Shown: positions 41,132-50,182, counted from the stretch's first letter. The stretch is DNA of 64,000 nucleotides from Candidatus Binatia bacterium (GCA_029248525.1 JAQWJE010000040.1:1-64000); one strand, 5' to 3'. Notes: generated by a model not told the origin, from the sequence alone. Made by a program: numbers and translations.

Positions 41132-42198
41132 GTGAGTTCTCTTTCCTGATCTGCCGGAGGGTCCTTGCGCAAGGCGCTCTCGATCGCGCGCAGCACGCGG
41201 ACGTTCTCGCGTCCCGAGAAGCCGGAGTTGGGCGATGGATCTCCCTCGTCCAGGCTGCGGTAAAACGCGCGGATTGTATTGCCGATTCCGGGGTAGGTTT
41301 TCATGCGTCGCAGCAGGACCGCGAGCGTCACCGAGATCGTCGCCTGAACCATCTGGGCGGCAGGATCGAGATTGGCGAGTAATTTGGCCACCATCTTGGG
41401 CAGTTTGCGGTCACGCTCAACCACCAGTGTCATGGTGTTCAGGTTCACGCGTGCCGTTGCTTTCGTGCCATAGATGGCGAGGTGGTTGAGATAGGGCTGC
41501 GCCCCCATCGAAAACGACACAAAGGCGTCGCATTTTTCACCGGGCAGCATGATTCTTATTTCACGCAGAACGCCGTCGCTGGCGATGGGCGCGCCCTGCA
41601 CAATGATATCCCGTGCGGGTCCGCTGAAAGCCTCTACGAGATAGAGCGGGTGGGGCCCGAGGTTGTAGAGCGGCGCGAAGGCATCTGCGACGCTCCAATG
41701 GCCGCCGGTATCATCTTCGGGCGGATTCACACCCTGATGTGCCTCGACGGTGACGATGTCACCGAGGCCGCCCTTGGCCACCAGTTTGTGGACTTTCTGC
41801 ATGACCGGGTCCATCAGTCGGTTATGGTCCACGCAGATCCGACGGCCATAGCGCTCGGCCGTCTCGATCATCCGGTCGCAGTCCTCCACCGACATGGCCA
41901 TGGGCTTTTCGACAAAAACATTGGCACCCTGTTCCATGACTCGAATGGCCAGATTGGCATGGGTCGCCGGAGGCGTGCAGATGTGGACAATGTTCGGCTG
42001 TTCGGCAGACATCATCTCATCAATGGATGTGTAGTGGTTTGGGATACCCTTTTCGCTGGCGAACGTCTCGGCGAGGGCGGCGTCGGCGTCACAGACGGCA
42101 ACAACCTCGGCCCCGGCGATGCCGCGAATGAAACCACGATGGACAGCAGCGATCCGACCGGCGCCAATCAGCGCCACCCGGTTATTACGTTTGCTCAT
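41119..42198 (-). CDS. Gfo/Idh/MocA family oxidoreductase of the polysaccharide locus
   Basis: A 359-residue protein. Rossmann motif VALIGAGRIAAVHRGFI at the N-terminus, FVEKPMAMSVEDCDRMI with Glu-Lys-Pro, and YNLGPHPLYLVEAFSG with the catalytic His region. Enzymes of this family in surface-glycan loci (WbpB-like) oxidise or reduce nucleotide-sugar C3 or related positions. The residue after GPH differs from the DxGxH of many members. It stands between a radical SAM gene (10-nt gap) and the epimerase gene (13-nt overlap). Confidence 0.84.
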   Translation of the reverse strand: MSKRNNRVALIGAGRIAAVHRGFIRGIAGAEVVAVCDADAALAETFASEKGIPNHYTSIDEMMSAEQPNIVHICTPPATHANLAIRVMEQGANVFVEKPMAMSVEDCDRMIETAERYGRRICVDHNRLMDPVMQKVHKLVAKGGLGDIVTVEAHQGVNPPEDDTGGHWSVADAFAPLYNLGPHPLYLVEAFSGPARDIIVQGAPIASDGVLREIRIMLPGEKCDAFVSFSMGAQPYLNHLAIYGTKATARVNLNTMTLVVERDRKLPKMVAKLLANLDPAAQMVQATISVTLAVLLRRMKTYPGIGNTIRAFYRSLDEGDPSPNSGFSGRENVRVLRAIESALRKDPPADQERELTWNS

Positions 42199-42208
42199 GT
42201 TTCTGATC

Positions 42209-43408
42209 TCAGCCGAAGGTGGGCAGGTAGCGCCAGAACTCGTTGTTCAAGGCACAGCATTTCGCGCAACTTGGAAAGAGACCTCGCTCTTTCAGCGATT
42301 TGCGGAACAAGGTGTAGGCGTCGTTGTTCCAGATTTCCTTGACACTTTTGTCACGGATATTCCCGAAAGCGACGTCGAGCGAACAGGAATAGACATCGCC
42401 ATAGGGATTGATTCGGAACGTTTTCCAGGGGTAGAAGCATTTTTCGACGAAGGCATACTCGTCATCGAGGAACCGGCGTTCCATTTCTTCGGGCGTCTTC
42501 AGCGGAGGTCCGAAGCCAACGGGGATTCCATACTCCTCGCCCTTTTGAATCGCTTTTTGGGATTCGGCATGGAGGGTTTCACCGTTGACCTGACGCAGAT
42601 ACATCGGGAGGTCCTGGTTTTCCTCTTTGTCATGCTCTGGCAGGGGCATCAGTTCCCGAGTTTCCTTGTCATGCTCGGGCGTCGTGTAGAACATATAATC
42701 GAAGTCGACAGTGTCGACGCCTGTGTCCTTGAGCCAGTCGAGGACTTCGCTGTAGCGGTGCTGGTTGAGCGCCGTCACGGTCACGGTGATTCCGATTTTC
42801 GGGCGACGAACCCCAAGTTTCTTCTTGGCTGCCTGAATGTTGCGAATGCCTTCGAGCAGGCGACGAAAGCTGCCCTTGCCGCGGCGAATCTCATCGTGGA
42901 GATCGTCGGGTCCGTCGATCGAAATCGACAGAGAGTGAGGCTTGAGAGAGACCAGTCGCTCGGCCTCGGCTGGTCGCAGGAACCAACCGTTGGTGTTCAC
43001 GCAGAGATGGATTGGTGTCTTGCCGATATATTCGATGATCTCGAAGGCGTCCTTGCGCAGGAAAACCTCGCCGCCGGTGATGGTCATATCCTTGACGCCC
43101 ATCTCGACGATATCATCGATGGTCCGCTTCACTTCCTCGGTGGTCACCTCGGCTCGTTGGCGCGACTTCACATAATCCGCATCGGTCTTGTTGTGCATCA
43201 TCCGGGGAATATCGAGAGGGCACATCTGGCAGGAGAGGTTGCACCTCAGCGTCAGTTCGAACGTCATGGACTGCGGGGTCCAGGCCTTGCCGCCGGCGAC
43301 GGTATAGGGGAGCCAATATTTGTAGCTCTGCAGATTGCTTTTGGTCAGTCCGCGGTCGCGGAGCCATCCTTTTACGCCATCAGCCAGAGTATTTTCTTCG
43401 TTCGTCAT
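42209..43408 (-). CDS. Radical SAM/SPASM domain protein
   Basis: A 399-residue enzyme. The radical SAM cluster is TLRCNLSCQMCPLD (Cys-x3-Cys-x2-Cys), followed by TITGGEVFLRKDAFEII (SAM-binding GGE). The C-terminal SPASM region holds CFYPWKTFRINPYGDVYSC and later CAKCC, enough Cys for at least one auxiliary iron-sulfur cluster. Such proteins modify peptides, sugars (e.g. dehydrogenation or epimerisation) or lipids. In a polysaccharide locus next to a formyltransferase-like and a Gfo/Idh/MocA gene, sugar modification is likelier than peptide maturation; no precursor peptide gene is visible nearby. Confidence 0.88.
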   Translation of the reverse strand: MTNEENTLADGVKGWLRDRGLTKSNLQSYKYWLPYTVAGGKAWTPQSMTFELTLRCNLSCQMCPLDIPRMMHNKTDADYVKSRQRAEVTTEEVKRTIDDIVEMGVKDMTITGGEVFLRKDAFEIIEYIGKTPIHLCVNTNGWFLRPAEAERLVSLKPHSLSISIDGPDDLHDEIRRGKGSFRRLLEGIRNIQAAKKKLGVRRPKIGITVTVTALNQHRYSEVLDWLKDTGVDTVDFDYMFYTTPEHDKETRELMPLPEHDKEENQDLPMYLRQVNGETLHAESQKAIQKGEEYGIPVGFGPPLKTPEEMERRFLDDEYAFVEKCFYPWKTFRINPYGDVYSCSLDVAFGNIRDKSVKEIWNNDAYTLFRKSLKERGLFPSCAKCCALNNEFWRYLPTFG

Positions 43409-43433
43409 TTAGTTCGCTCCCGGCAATCCGGAG

Positions 43434-44222
43434 TCAGAGGAAGCGTCGTCCCTGCTGTCGCAGGCGTCGGCCATCTTCCTTTGTAGGGAAAGAAAAGTAG
43501 GTTGCACTCTCTCGGTCATTCGGAATCGTCTCTACGTTACCAGCTTCCAGGCGATCAATCGCCCGGATAATCAGCCTCGCGCCGGTGGATTTGGTCCGCC
43601 GGATCAGGCTGTCCTGTGTATCTTCGTCGGTAATTTCGACCTTTTCCTGTAGCAGGATCGGCCCATCGTCGAGGTTTTCGTTCATGAAATGGACGGTGGC
43701 GCCGGTCTCCTTCTCGCCATTTGCGAGGACCCAGAAACTCGGCAGGCGTCCTCGGTAACGCGGAAGAAGGGCGCCGTGGACGTTCAGGCAGCCCAATTTG
43801 GGTAGTGCGAGGATTTCGGTCTTGAAAACCTGGCTCGCATTGATCGAAATGACCAGATCGACTCCGAGTTCTCGCAATTTCGCATGATAATCGGGGGCAT
43901 TGACGCTGGTCGTCGATATTTCCGGGATTCCGTGGGCCTTGGCGACCGAGGTGACCGAAAAATGTCCGGGAACCGGAACCCATCCCGAGGCGAGTCCGAG
44001 TGCTTTACGGCTGGCATAGCGGATGGATTGCTTCAGGAATTGGGTGACTCCGTACACATTCAGGTGCTCGAGCGCGGTCGAGGTCCAGGTCTGTTTCGGC
44101 ATCAAGGTGGGGAGAATGGTGATGCCGACGAAGTTCTGGCGCCTTTCGGAGAGGACGGTCTCGAGAAACTGAGGCAGGTAGAGGCAATCTTCCTGTGTAA
44201 TAATGAGGGTTTTTAGGGGCAT
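43434..44222 (-). CDS. Formyltransferase-family protein, probable sugar N-formyltransferase
   Basis: Start at ATG 44222 (MPLKTLIITQEDCLYLPQF) gives 262 residues; the longer open frame to 44747 overlaps the deacetylase. The formyltransferase core shows VISINASQVF (catalytic Asn), LNVHGALLPRYRGRLPSFW (catalytic His, folate-binding loop) and ENLDDGPILLQEKVEI (catalytic Asp). It lacks the C-terminal tRNA-binding domain of methionyl-tRNA formyltransferase. With 10-formyl-tetrahydrofolate it could formylate an amino sugar, as in some O-antigen loci; no sugar aminotransferase is seen in the window, so the amino sugar would come from elsewhere (inference). Confidence 0.8.
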   Translation of the reverse strand: MPLKTLIITQEDCLYLPQFLETVLSERRQNFVGITILPTLMPKQTWTSTALEHLNVYGVTQFLKQSIRYASRKALGLASGWVPVPGHFSVTSVAKAHGIPEISTTSVNAPDYHAKLRELGVDLVISINASQVFKTEILALPKLGCLNVHGALLPRYRGRLPSFWVLANGEKETGATVHFMNENLDDGPILLQEKVEITDEDTQDSLIRRTKSTGARLIIRAIDRLEAGNVETIPNDRESATYFSFPTKEDGRRLRQQGRRFL

Positions 44223-44236
44223 TTCGAGTTTCCGTC

Positions 44237-45148
44237 TCAGGGGTTCATCATGTGGGGTTTGTCCGTCGCAGGCAATACGGGAATTTCGGGCCCTGCGAGA
44301 TGTCCGGCGGTGGTCAGGACGTCTCGAATTGGAGCGAACCGGAAATCGCTCAGAAGTCGGCGAAGTTTCGGTTCCATAGCCTCCAGGCGCCAATAATGCG
44401 TTGAAAACCCTCGTTTTCCCTTGATGGGGAGCCGTGGCTGCTCCGGATCGATTTCCCAAGGATGGAGGTACACGACGGCGGGTTGGTTTTCCATATGGAC
44501 CCGGCGCATACCCCATTGCATGTATTTGTAGGGAAGTAGACGCAGATAGGCTCCGCCGCCGAGAGGGAAATTCCGTCCTCCGATCGCCATGGTCGTCATC
44601 GGAAATTCTGCCAACTTGCGCCCTTCGCTCTCGTGCACGGTGAAGGGAAAGCGCTGCGCTCCGGGGATGCCATAGAGAGGATCCTGAACGGGGAAGACGC
44701 TGGAGTCGTAGGTCAGGCCTGCGTCCACCATCACATCGAGTGCCCATAGAGACTTCGCAGTGACCGAGAAGGAAGGTGCTCGATAACCAAGGACCTCCAC
44801 GCCTGGTACGGCGCGAAGAATTTCGAGGGACTGCAACAGATCTTCCTCGAACAATTCGCGTCCCTGCTCGTAGACGAGTCGGTGGGTATGCCCGTGCGTT
44901 GCGATTTCATGGCCCGCCTCGGCAATTTCCTGCACCAGATCGGGGTGCCGGACCGCGTTCCAGGTCAGGATGAAAAAGGTTCCTCGGACATCGAACTCCT
45001 TGAGGAGTTTCAAGATCCTGCGGGTGTTGGGAACCACTCGGCTTTCGTAACGGTCCCATTGGTCCAGCGGGATTTTGTCTTCGAAGTCCGATACCTGGTA
45101 CCAGTCCTCGACATCGACGGAGAATCCATTGATGATTTCGGAGCTCAT
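44237..45148 (-). CDS. Polysaccharide deacetylase of the XrtA-associated (DUF3473) type
   Basis: Start at ATG 45148 gives 303 residues. NGFSVDVEDWYQVS carries the catalytic Asp in the form typical of this subgroup, EIATHGHTHRLVYEQ the metal His pair, and GYRAPSFSVT motif 3. The C-terminal DUF3473-like part includes FPLGGGAYLRLLPY and VVYLHPWEIDPEQPRL. This subgroup is known from exosortase A exopolysaccharide clusters; no signal peptide is visible. It is 14 nt before the formyltransferase gene and overlaps the upstream glycosyltransferase gene by 4 nt. Confidence 0.9.
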   Translation of the reverse strand: MSSEIINGFSVDVEDWYQVSDFEDKIPLDQWDRYESRVVPNTRRILKLLKEFDVRGTFFILTWNAVRHPDLVQEIAEAGHEIATHGHTHRLVYEQGRELFEEDLLQSLEILRAVPGVEVLGYRAPSFSVTAKSLWALDVMVDAGLTYDSSVFPVQDPLYGIPGAQRFPFTVHESEGRKLAEFPMTTMAIGGRNFPLGGGAYLRLLPYKYMQWGMRRVHMENQPAVVYLHPWEIDPEQPRLPIKGKRGFSTHYWRLEAMEPKLRRLLSDFRFAPIRDVLTTAGHLAGPEIPVLPATDKPHMMNP

Positions 45149-46350
45149 GGTTCCACTCCCGAACTCGGCTTGGCGGCACTCTCTCTTGCGGTTTCCGTCT
45201 CGAAGGGGCGCTCGGCGGTTTGCCATTTACCCAGTTCGGACCCTGAAAGCACTTTCTTCCACCCCTGCAGCGCGGCGAGGTTTCCGATCCCGAAATAGAC
45301 AGCAGGCGAGATCGCTTTCTTCAGAGCGCCGTCCGGGAGCCTGAATCCGATGGGGATGGCCAGATAGACTGCCAGTTGAGCAACAAAGGCGAGGTTGTAG
45401 AACCATCCCTCTGCCAGCGCCGATCCGATAAAGATGCCCAGGAAAAGGAAGGGCATCAGATAGCGCAGGCCCTTGCGCGAGAGGAGTTCCCAGCCGATGA
45501 GCCCGGCGCGCCGGGCGGCGATTTCCGGCCATACGGCGGCGATTCCGCGAATGCCGCGACCGATGATGCGGGAGCGACGTTTGAGCTCATCATCGGTGTC
45601 GCTGGAACCGGCTTCGACGGAAAGGGCACCTCCCTGATAGACGCAGGCGTAACCGGAGGCGGCCACCCAGATGGGTTGCACCATATCGTTACAGACATCA
45701 TTGGGGATCGAGCGGCATAGGTCCTTGCGAACGGCAAAGATCGAACCATTGGCCCCGAGCAGGCTGTCGAGAGACCCCTCCATGCGCTTCTGCATCTGGT
45801 CGAGTTCCCAATAGCGGTTGTAGCCCTCGGCGATCGGGTTTTCGTTGAAATTCCGGTACACGAGTTCCCCGCACGCCGAGCCCACCTGCGGGTCCGCGAA
45901 TGGATAAAGCAGTTCCTTGAGGGCATCGGGTTCGTACATGCCGTTGGCATCCGTGAAAACGATCACGTCGCCGGTTACCAGCGGCATGGTTTCATTCAGC
46001 ACGAGGTTTTTGCCGCGGTTGGGTTCAAAGCGATGGAGCACGACCCCACGGTCGGCAAAGCTTCGTGCGATCTCGGGAGTTCGATCGGCAGAGCCGTCGT
46101 CAGCGACCACCACCTCGAGCCGCCCTTCGGGGTAGTTGAGGCCGATCGCATTCTCGATCTTCTGTTCCAGAACCTCTTCCTCGTTATAGGCAGAGATGAT
46201 CAAGGTTGCTTTTGGCAGCAGCTCATCTTCGCGAGGGCGCACGGGCGGCTTCGGTCGGACTTTGCCGAGCAGAACCAGCGCGAGAGGGTATCCAATAAAA
46301 TGGTAGCCCAAGGCTCCGACCGAGAGCCAGAAGAGAATCATTCCGAACAT
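45145..46350 (-). CDS. Membrane-bound glycosyltransferase family 2
   Basis: A 401-residue processive-type GT2. An N-terminal membrane helix (MILFWLSVGALGYHFIGYPLALVLL) precedes the GT-A domain: ATLIISAYNEEEVLEQKIEN, VVVADDGSADRT and VIVFTDANGMYEPDAL (Asp-x-Asp-like metal site). RRSRIIGRGIRG is an Arg-rich counterpart of the Q/RxxRW motif. Three or so C-terminal helices follow (LMPFLFLGIFIGSALA and next). It would transfer sugars at the inner face of the membrane. It starts 4 nt after the stop of the upstream GT4 gene. Confidence 0.87.
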   Translation of the reverse strand: MFGMILFWLSVGALGYHFIGYPLALVLLGKVRPKPPVRPREDELLPKATLIISAYNEEEVLEQKIENAIGLNYPEGRLEVVVADDGSADRTPEIARSFADRGVVLHRFEPNRGKNLVLNETMPLVTGDVIVFTDANGMYEPDALKELLYPFADPQVGSACGELVYRNFNENPIAEGYNRYWELDQMQKRMEGSLDSLLGANGSIFAVRKDLCRSIPNDVCNDMVQPIWVAASGYACVYQGGALSVEAGSSDTDDELKRRSRIIGRGIRGIAAVWPEIAARRAGLIGWELLSRKGLRYLMPFLFLGIFIGSALAEGWFYNLAFVAQLAVYLAIPIGFRLPDGALKKAISPAVYFGIGNLAALQGWKKVLSGSELGKWQTAERPFETETARESAAKPSSGVEP

Positions 46351-46354
46351 ATGA

Positions 46355-47545
46355 CTAGATATTTCCTCGCGAAGCGTTTTCGAGCAATGGACTCCCCGAA
46401 TTTCGAGAATCTACAGTCTTTTCGGCCCAATTTGCAGGAATCTTGAATCCAGCATCTTGCAGCGATGCGCGATACGCTCTTTGCATCGAACCGATCATGG
46501 CATCGAGGCTGTAGTGCTCTTCGACCCGCTTTCGACCGGCGCCGGAAAGGCTGGCGGCAAGCTGCGGATCGGTCAGGACACGTTCGAGTGCATCGGCGAG
46601 GCCCGCCGCATCATGCGTATCCGCGAGGAGTCCGGAAACACCGTCTTCGATAATTTCGTCGCAGCCACCCGCCCGGGTGCTGACGACCGGGAGTCCCGCA
46701 GCCATTGCTTCTAAAAGGGCATTGGGCATGCCCTCAATCACCGAGGACAAGAGGTAGACATCCCAGCGCGGAAGCAGGGCCGGGACGTCATTGCGCCGAC
46801 CAAGGAATTGGACGCAATCCTCGAGGTCGAGCGCGTGCCGCTGCAGCAGAAGTTCGTCCCGCAGGTTTCCCTCACCGACAATCTCGACCTGCAGGCCCGG
46901 GATCAATTTTCTGAGAGCGGCGAATGCTTCCAGAGCGAATTCGTAACCCTTTTTCCAGCCCAGTCGTCCAACCATGCCGATGGTGGGCCGGGCGGGGTCG
47001 AGCGGTCGCCGGACAGCGGCCGAGGGGAACTCGACTCCGTTCGGGATCTCCAGAATCTTGCTCGGAGGACACCATTCGTGAGTCCGCACAAGCTCACCTA
47101 CGGAGCCTGCGTTGACCACGACTTGATCCGCGACGCGATTGGAAAACGCGGCTGCCAGTCGCCGATCGCGACGTGTGTAGAGGTCGAGGCTCCTCTTGGC
47201 GACAAAGGTCACGGGTGCAGCGCGGAAGAGTCTGGCGAGAGCGGCAAGGAAGTTGCCCTCAAAGAGGTAGCCGTGAACGATATCGACCTTGTGTCGGCGC
47301 AGCTCGCGCGACATTTCCCATGTCGAGCGCAGGGTCGCCGGGCGCATCATGCTGTCGCGGATCCCCACGGCATGCACGGCCGTGTCCCGGGCCCGAAATT
47401 CGTCGGCTAATTCCCCGGGATCATCGGACGCCGTCCAGATCTCGGGCGTGAACTGGTCACGGTCGAGTCCTTCGACGACTCGGAGAAGATGCTTCTGCGC
47501 CCCTCCGATTTGTAGATGGTCAACGATATAGGCGACACGAAACAT
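46355..47545 (-). CDS. Glycosyltransferase family 4 (GT-B fold)
   Basis: A 396-residue enzyme starting MFRVAYIVDHLQIGGAQKHL with the glycine-rich loop. The donor domain shows GMVGRLGWKKGYEFAL, VEIVGEGNLRDELL and VIEGMPNALLEAMAAGLPVVS with the E-x7-E motif. It is the third GT4 of the locus. Its start touches the stop of the O-antigen-ligase-like gene (1-nt overlap, TGATG form), so they are coupled. Confidence 0.88.
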   Translation of the reverse strand: MFRVAYIVDHLQIGGAQKHLLRVVEGLDRDQFTPEIWTASDDPGELADEFRARDTAVHAVGIRDSMMRPATLRSTWEMSRELRRHKVDIVHGYLFEGNFLAALARLFRAAPVTFVAKRSLDLYTRRDRRLAAAFSNRVADQVVVNAGSVGELVRTHEWCPPSKILEIPNGVEFPSAAVRRPLDPARPTIGMVGRLGWKKGYEFALEAFAALRKLIPGLQVEIVGEGNLRDELLLQRHALDLEDCVQFLGRRNDVPALLPRWDVYLLSSVIEGMPNALLEAMAAGLPVVSTRAGGCDEIIEDGVSGLLADTHDAAGLADALERVLTDPQLAASLSGAGRKRVEEHYSLDAMIGSMQRAYRASLQDAGFKIPANWAEKTVDSRNSGSPLLENASRGNI

Positions 47546-49119
47546 CAGGCGCCTTGAGGCCTGTAGAGAGCTCGAGCGGCGGCACGTCGGGCGCCGGCTG
47601 TGCCTGCATTCTGTCCGGGCAGGCCGCGGCCACGCAATTCTTCATCCTCGGCCCATCGGGACAGGACGACGGCGATGGCGACCAGGAAGTAGACATGAAC
47701 CTCGAGCCAGACATCGGCGAAAATCGAGAAGAAGAGCAGCAGAATCAGGTAGAGGTTCAGAAATTCAGGCAGATAGGGAAGGGTTTCGTGGTTCTTGTAT
47801 TTTGGCCGGAGTTTTTGGATCCGCGTATAGAGCGCAGCAAAGAGGCTCAGGTAGAGAAGGCCGGCGATGATGCCTCCTTCGGCGAGAGACCAGATATACG
47901 AGTTATGTGGAGGCTTGTAGGAGCCGTGCATGATGGCATTGACCCAACGGAAGTTCGCCAAGCCGACGCCCGTGATCGGGTATTCGGAAATGATGGTGGT
48001 CGCCTCGGCCAGAGTCGTGGTGCGCACCTGCGTGGAGCGACTTCCTTCCGCAGAGGCACTGCCGTCCGTCGAGGCAGCAGGCGCAAAGGGGTTCAGATTC
48101 AGCAGGCGCTCGCGGTGGTTTTCGGTCAACGCGAAGTTGAAGGCGAGAACGAAAATGGCAATCCCGAAAAAGCCGGATCCAATCTTCCATCGACGCGGTA
48201 CCTGAGGACCTTTGAGCAGCATGAATCCCACCAGAGCGAGCCCGAGGAATCCACTACGTGAAGCGGAGAGGAGAACCAGCGGCACGCTGCAAATTGCGAG
48301 GAAGAAGAATAATGTGCGCACGGCAATCGATCGAGCCGTGACCGCCAGATAGACAAAGAGCGCGATGCCCACGTTCATCATGAAGGCAAAGCGGTTCAAG
48401 TTGACCGCCCAGCCAACAGATTTGGAGGAAATTCGGTAGTCCGCTTCGCCGGCAATGATCTCACCGCCAAGGGTGGGGAGCGCCGCGGCAATACACGCAG
48501 CCAGCACGATGAGGACGGTGCGCAGTTGGCTGGGTGTTTTGACCCATTGGATGAAAAAGATCACGAAGGCCACGCGCGAGAGGAGTTCGAACATCCACCG
48601 GCCGCTATCGTCCGAGACCCCGTAGAAACGACCCATGGAGCCTTTGACCTCAACCGAAGGGAGAAGGCGTTTCTCCGGCAAGTACAGCTCGCTGACGTAG
48701 GAGATCGCGATAAACCAGACGGCAATCATCAGGAGCAGACGAATTTCTTTCTCTCGGAAAAACCAGAAATCTCGCGTCTGGTAGAGGTGCCAGGTCAGCA
48801 TCAGGATCAGCGAGGCCCCCAGCAAATTGTTGATGGTCAGGGGAGGAGAGCCTTTGAGCGCATCCGGGTAGGACACCAGCATCGTCGACATGATGATCAG
48901 AACGCCGATCAGGGGTTGGTAGAAAACGGCAACCGCACCAACCAGGGCCAAGCCAATGAAGGCCCCACCGATCGCAAGCTTCTCGTCGGTCAGAGCCGCG
49001 TACGCAAGGAAGATTGCGTAGATGACGAGAACGCCCACCGACCAAAGCGGAATCCCCGGAGTGGCGCTTGTGCGCCTCCGGGTCGCAGGTCGGGAGATCG
49101 GTAGCGACGGCGAGCTCAC
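47545..49119 (-). CDS. O-antigen ligase/polymerase family membrane protein
   Basis: A 524-residue protein with about 12 hydrophobic helices, e.g. WSVGVLVIYAIFLAYAAL and AFIGLALVGAVAVFYQPLIG. The large periplasmic loop late in the protein contains ITGVGLANFRWVNAIMHG and PPHNSYIWSLAEGGIIAGLLYL, the Wzy/WaaL 'H-N-x-(Y/W)' region. It polymerises or ligates glycan repeats in the periplasm. It is the second protein of this family in the locus; the other is the C-terminal part of the fusion at 32955. One may be a polymerase and the other a ligase (inference). Confidence 0.87.
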   Translation of the reverse strand: MSSPSLPISRPATRRRTSATPGIPLWSVGVLVIYAIFLAYAALTDEKLAIGGAFIGLALVGAVAVFYQPLIGVLIIMSTMLVSYPDALKGSPPLTINNLLGASLILMLTWHLYQTRDFWFFREKEIRLLLMIAVWFIAISYVSELYLPEKRLLPSVEVKGSMGRFYGVSDDSGRWMFELLSRVAFVIFFIQWVKTPSQLRTVLIVLAACIAAALPTLGGEIIAGEADYRISSKSVGWAVNLNRFAFMMNVGIALFVYLAVTARSIAVRTLFFFLAICSVPLVLLSASRSGFLGLALVGFMLLKGPQVPRRWKIGSGFFGIAIFVLAFNFALTENHRERLLNLNPFAPAASTDGSASAEGSRSTQVRTTTLAEATTIISEYPITGVGLANFRWVNAIMHGSYKPPHNSYIWSLAEGGIIAGLLYLSLFAALYTRIQKLRPKYKNHETLPYLPEFLNLYLILLLFFSIFADVWLEVHVYFLVAIAVVLSRWAEDEELRGRGLPGQNAGTAGARRAAARALYRPQGA

Positions 49120-50111
49120 GCTTGCAGCTTGCCTCTCTCGATGCCGAGGGTGAATTCGGGCATCGCGCCATGACGGTTGTAGATGCCAATACGTTTCAGC
49201 GCGAGAAGGTCATCTCCTGCCTGGACGCTCCCGGTAAGTGAAGTCGTCGAGGAGTCGTATCCTGCATCTCGCACGATTCCCTTCACTTCGTCCGTCAGAT
49301 GCGCGCTTCCGCGACCATTGGGGTAGGAAAAGTGCCGGACGGGTGCGCGCAGCTGCGCTTCGAGCGCCGCCTTCGAGCCGATGATTTCTGTTTGGGCTTC
49401 TTCGAATGTGGCGTTCGGCAGGTTGGGGTGGGTCAGGGTATGAGCCCCGAAAATCATGCCCGCCTGGTGCATTTCGCGGACCTGGTCCCATGTCATCATG
49501 ATCTCGCTGAGAGGTGATAGGTCGTCGATCTCTCCAGCGACGCGTACAGCTTCGAGAAGGGCCAGTCGCTGTGGCGTGGGAATATTCTTCATGCGAATGA
49601 CCAGCTGGGTGAACGCTTCCTTACGCTGTACGGCATCTCCCAGCGGTAGCCGGAAGGCGATGGGATCCTTCGTCTCCAGAACAGCGACCTGCGAGGTGAA
49701 GACCACGAAGCGCAGGAGCCCGACCCAGAAGATCTCTTCGTTGTCGATGCAGTTGGTCGTGACGTAAAACGTCGCGTTCAAATCATGCTTCCGCAGGATC
49801 GGGAATGCTTGCGTGTAGTTGTCCAGGTAGCCGTCGTCGAAAGTCAGGGCGACTGCTTTGGGCGGTTGCGGCTCGCCTTGCTTGACACGATCCACCATCT
49901 CGTCGAGCGAAATCACATTATAGTGCTTGCGCAAGTAGGTGCATTGATCATCGAAGTCAGCGGGTGTGACGGCGAGTCCCGGGTCGAGACATAAATGGGT
50001 CCCATCGGCCTCGGTGCTTACCGAGTGATAGCGCAGGATAACCGCTTTGCCGCTGAGGCAGGTCCGGGCGAGTCTGGCGATGCCACCGTAGTGGATCGCA
50101 ATCTTCGCCAT
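49116..50111 (-). CDS. Polysaccharide deacetylase (NodB-like), third in the locus
   Basis: A 331-residue carbohydrate esterase family 4 protein. AVILRYHSVS is the N-terminal strand, VALTFDDGYLDNYTQAFPIL motif 1, FGAHTLTHPNLPN motif 2, and FSYPNGRGSAHL motif 3. It is longer than the deacetylase at 36888 because of an insert after motif 1 (about residues 130-190). No clear signal peptide. It overlaps the next gene by 4 nt. Confidence 0.88.
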   Translation of the reverse strand: MAKIAIHYGGIARLARTCLSGKAVILRYHSVSTEADGTHLCLDPGLAVTPADFDDQCTYLRKHYNVISLDEMVDRVKQGEPQPPKAVALTFDDGYLDNYTQAFPILRKHDLNATFYVTTNCIDNEEIFWVGLLRFVVFTSQVAVLETKDPIAFRLPLGDAVQRKEAFTQLVIRMKNIPTPQRLALLEAVRVAGEIDDLSPLSEIMMTWDQVREMHQAGMIFGAHTLTHPNLPNATFEEAQTEIIGSKAALEAQLRAPVRHFSYPNGRGSAHLTDEVKGIVRDAGYDSSTTSLTGSVQAGDDLLALKRIGIYNRHGAMPEFTLGIERGKLQA

Positions 50112-50139
50112 GCTGGTAATTGTATTTCGAATGGGAACA

Positions 50140-50171
50140 CCTCCCGTTGGTGCGCACCCGGAAAGGGGAGG
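50140..50171 (-). other. Structured intergenic segment with a perfect 10-bp palindrome
   Basis: The 71-nt gap between the chain-length gene and the deacetylase gene contains GGTGCGCACC (50149-50158), a perfect palindrome, nested between CCTCCC (50140-50145) and GGGAGG (50166-50171), which can also pair. There is no T-tract on either strand, so it is not an obvious intrinsic terminator; an operator or RNA processing site is possible. Confidence 0.4.
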
Positions 50172-50182
50172 GGGAACGAGTA

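Noticed and set aside
42119-43486. 455-codon plus-strand open frame over the radical SAM gene
   Set aside because: Opposite strand carries the Cys-x3-Cys-x2-Cys and SPASM motifs; the plus-strand frame has none.
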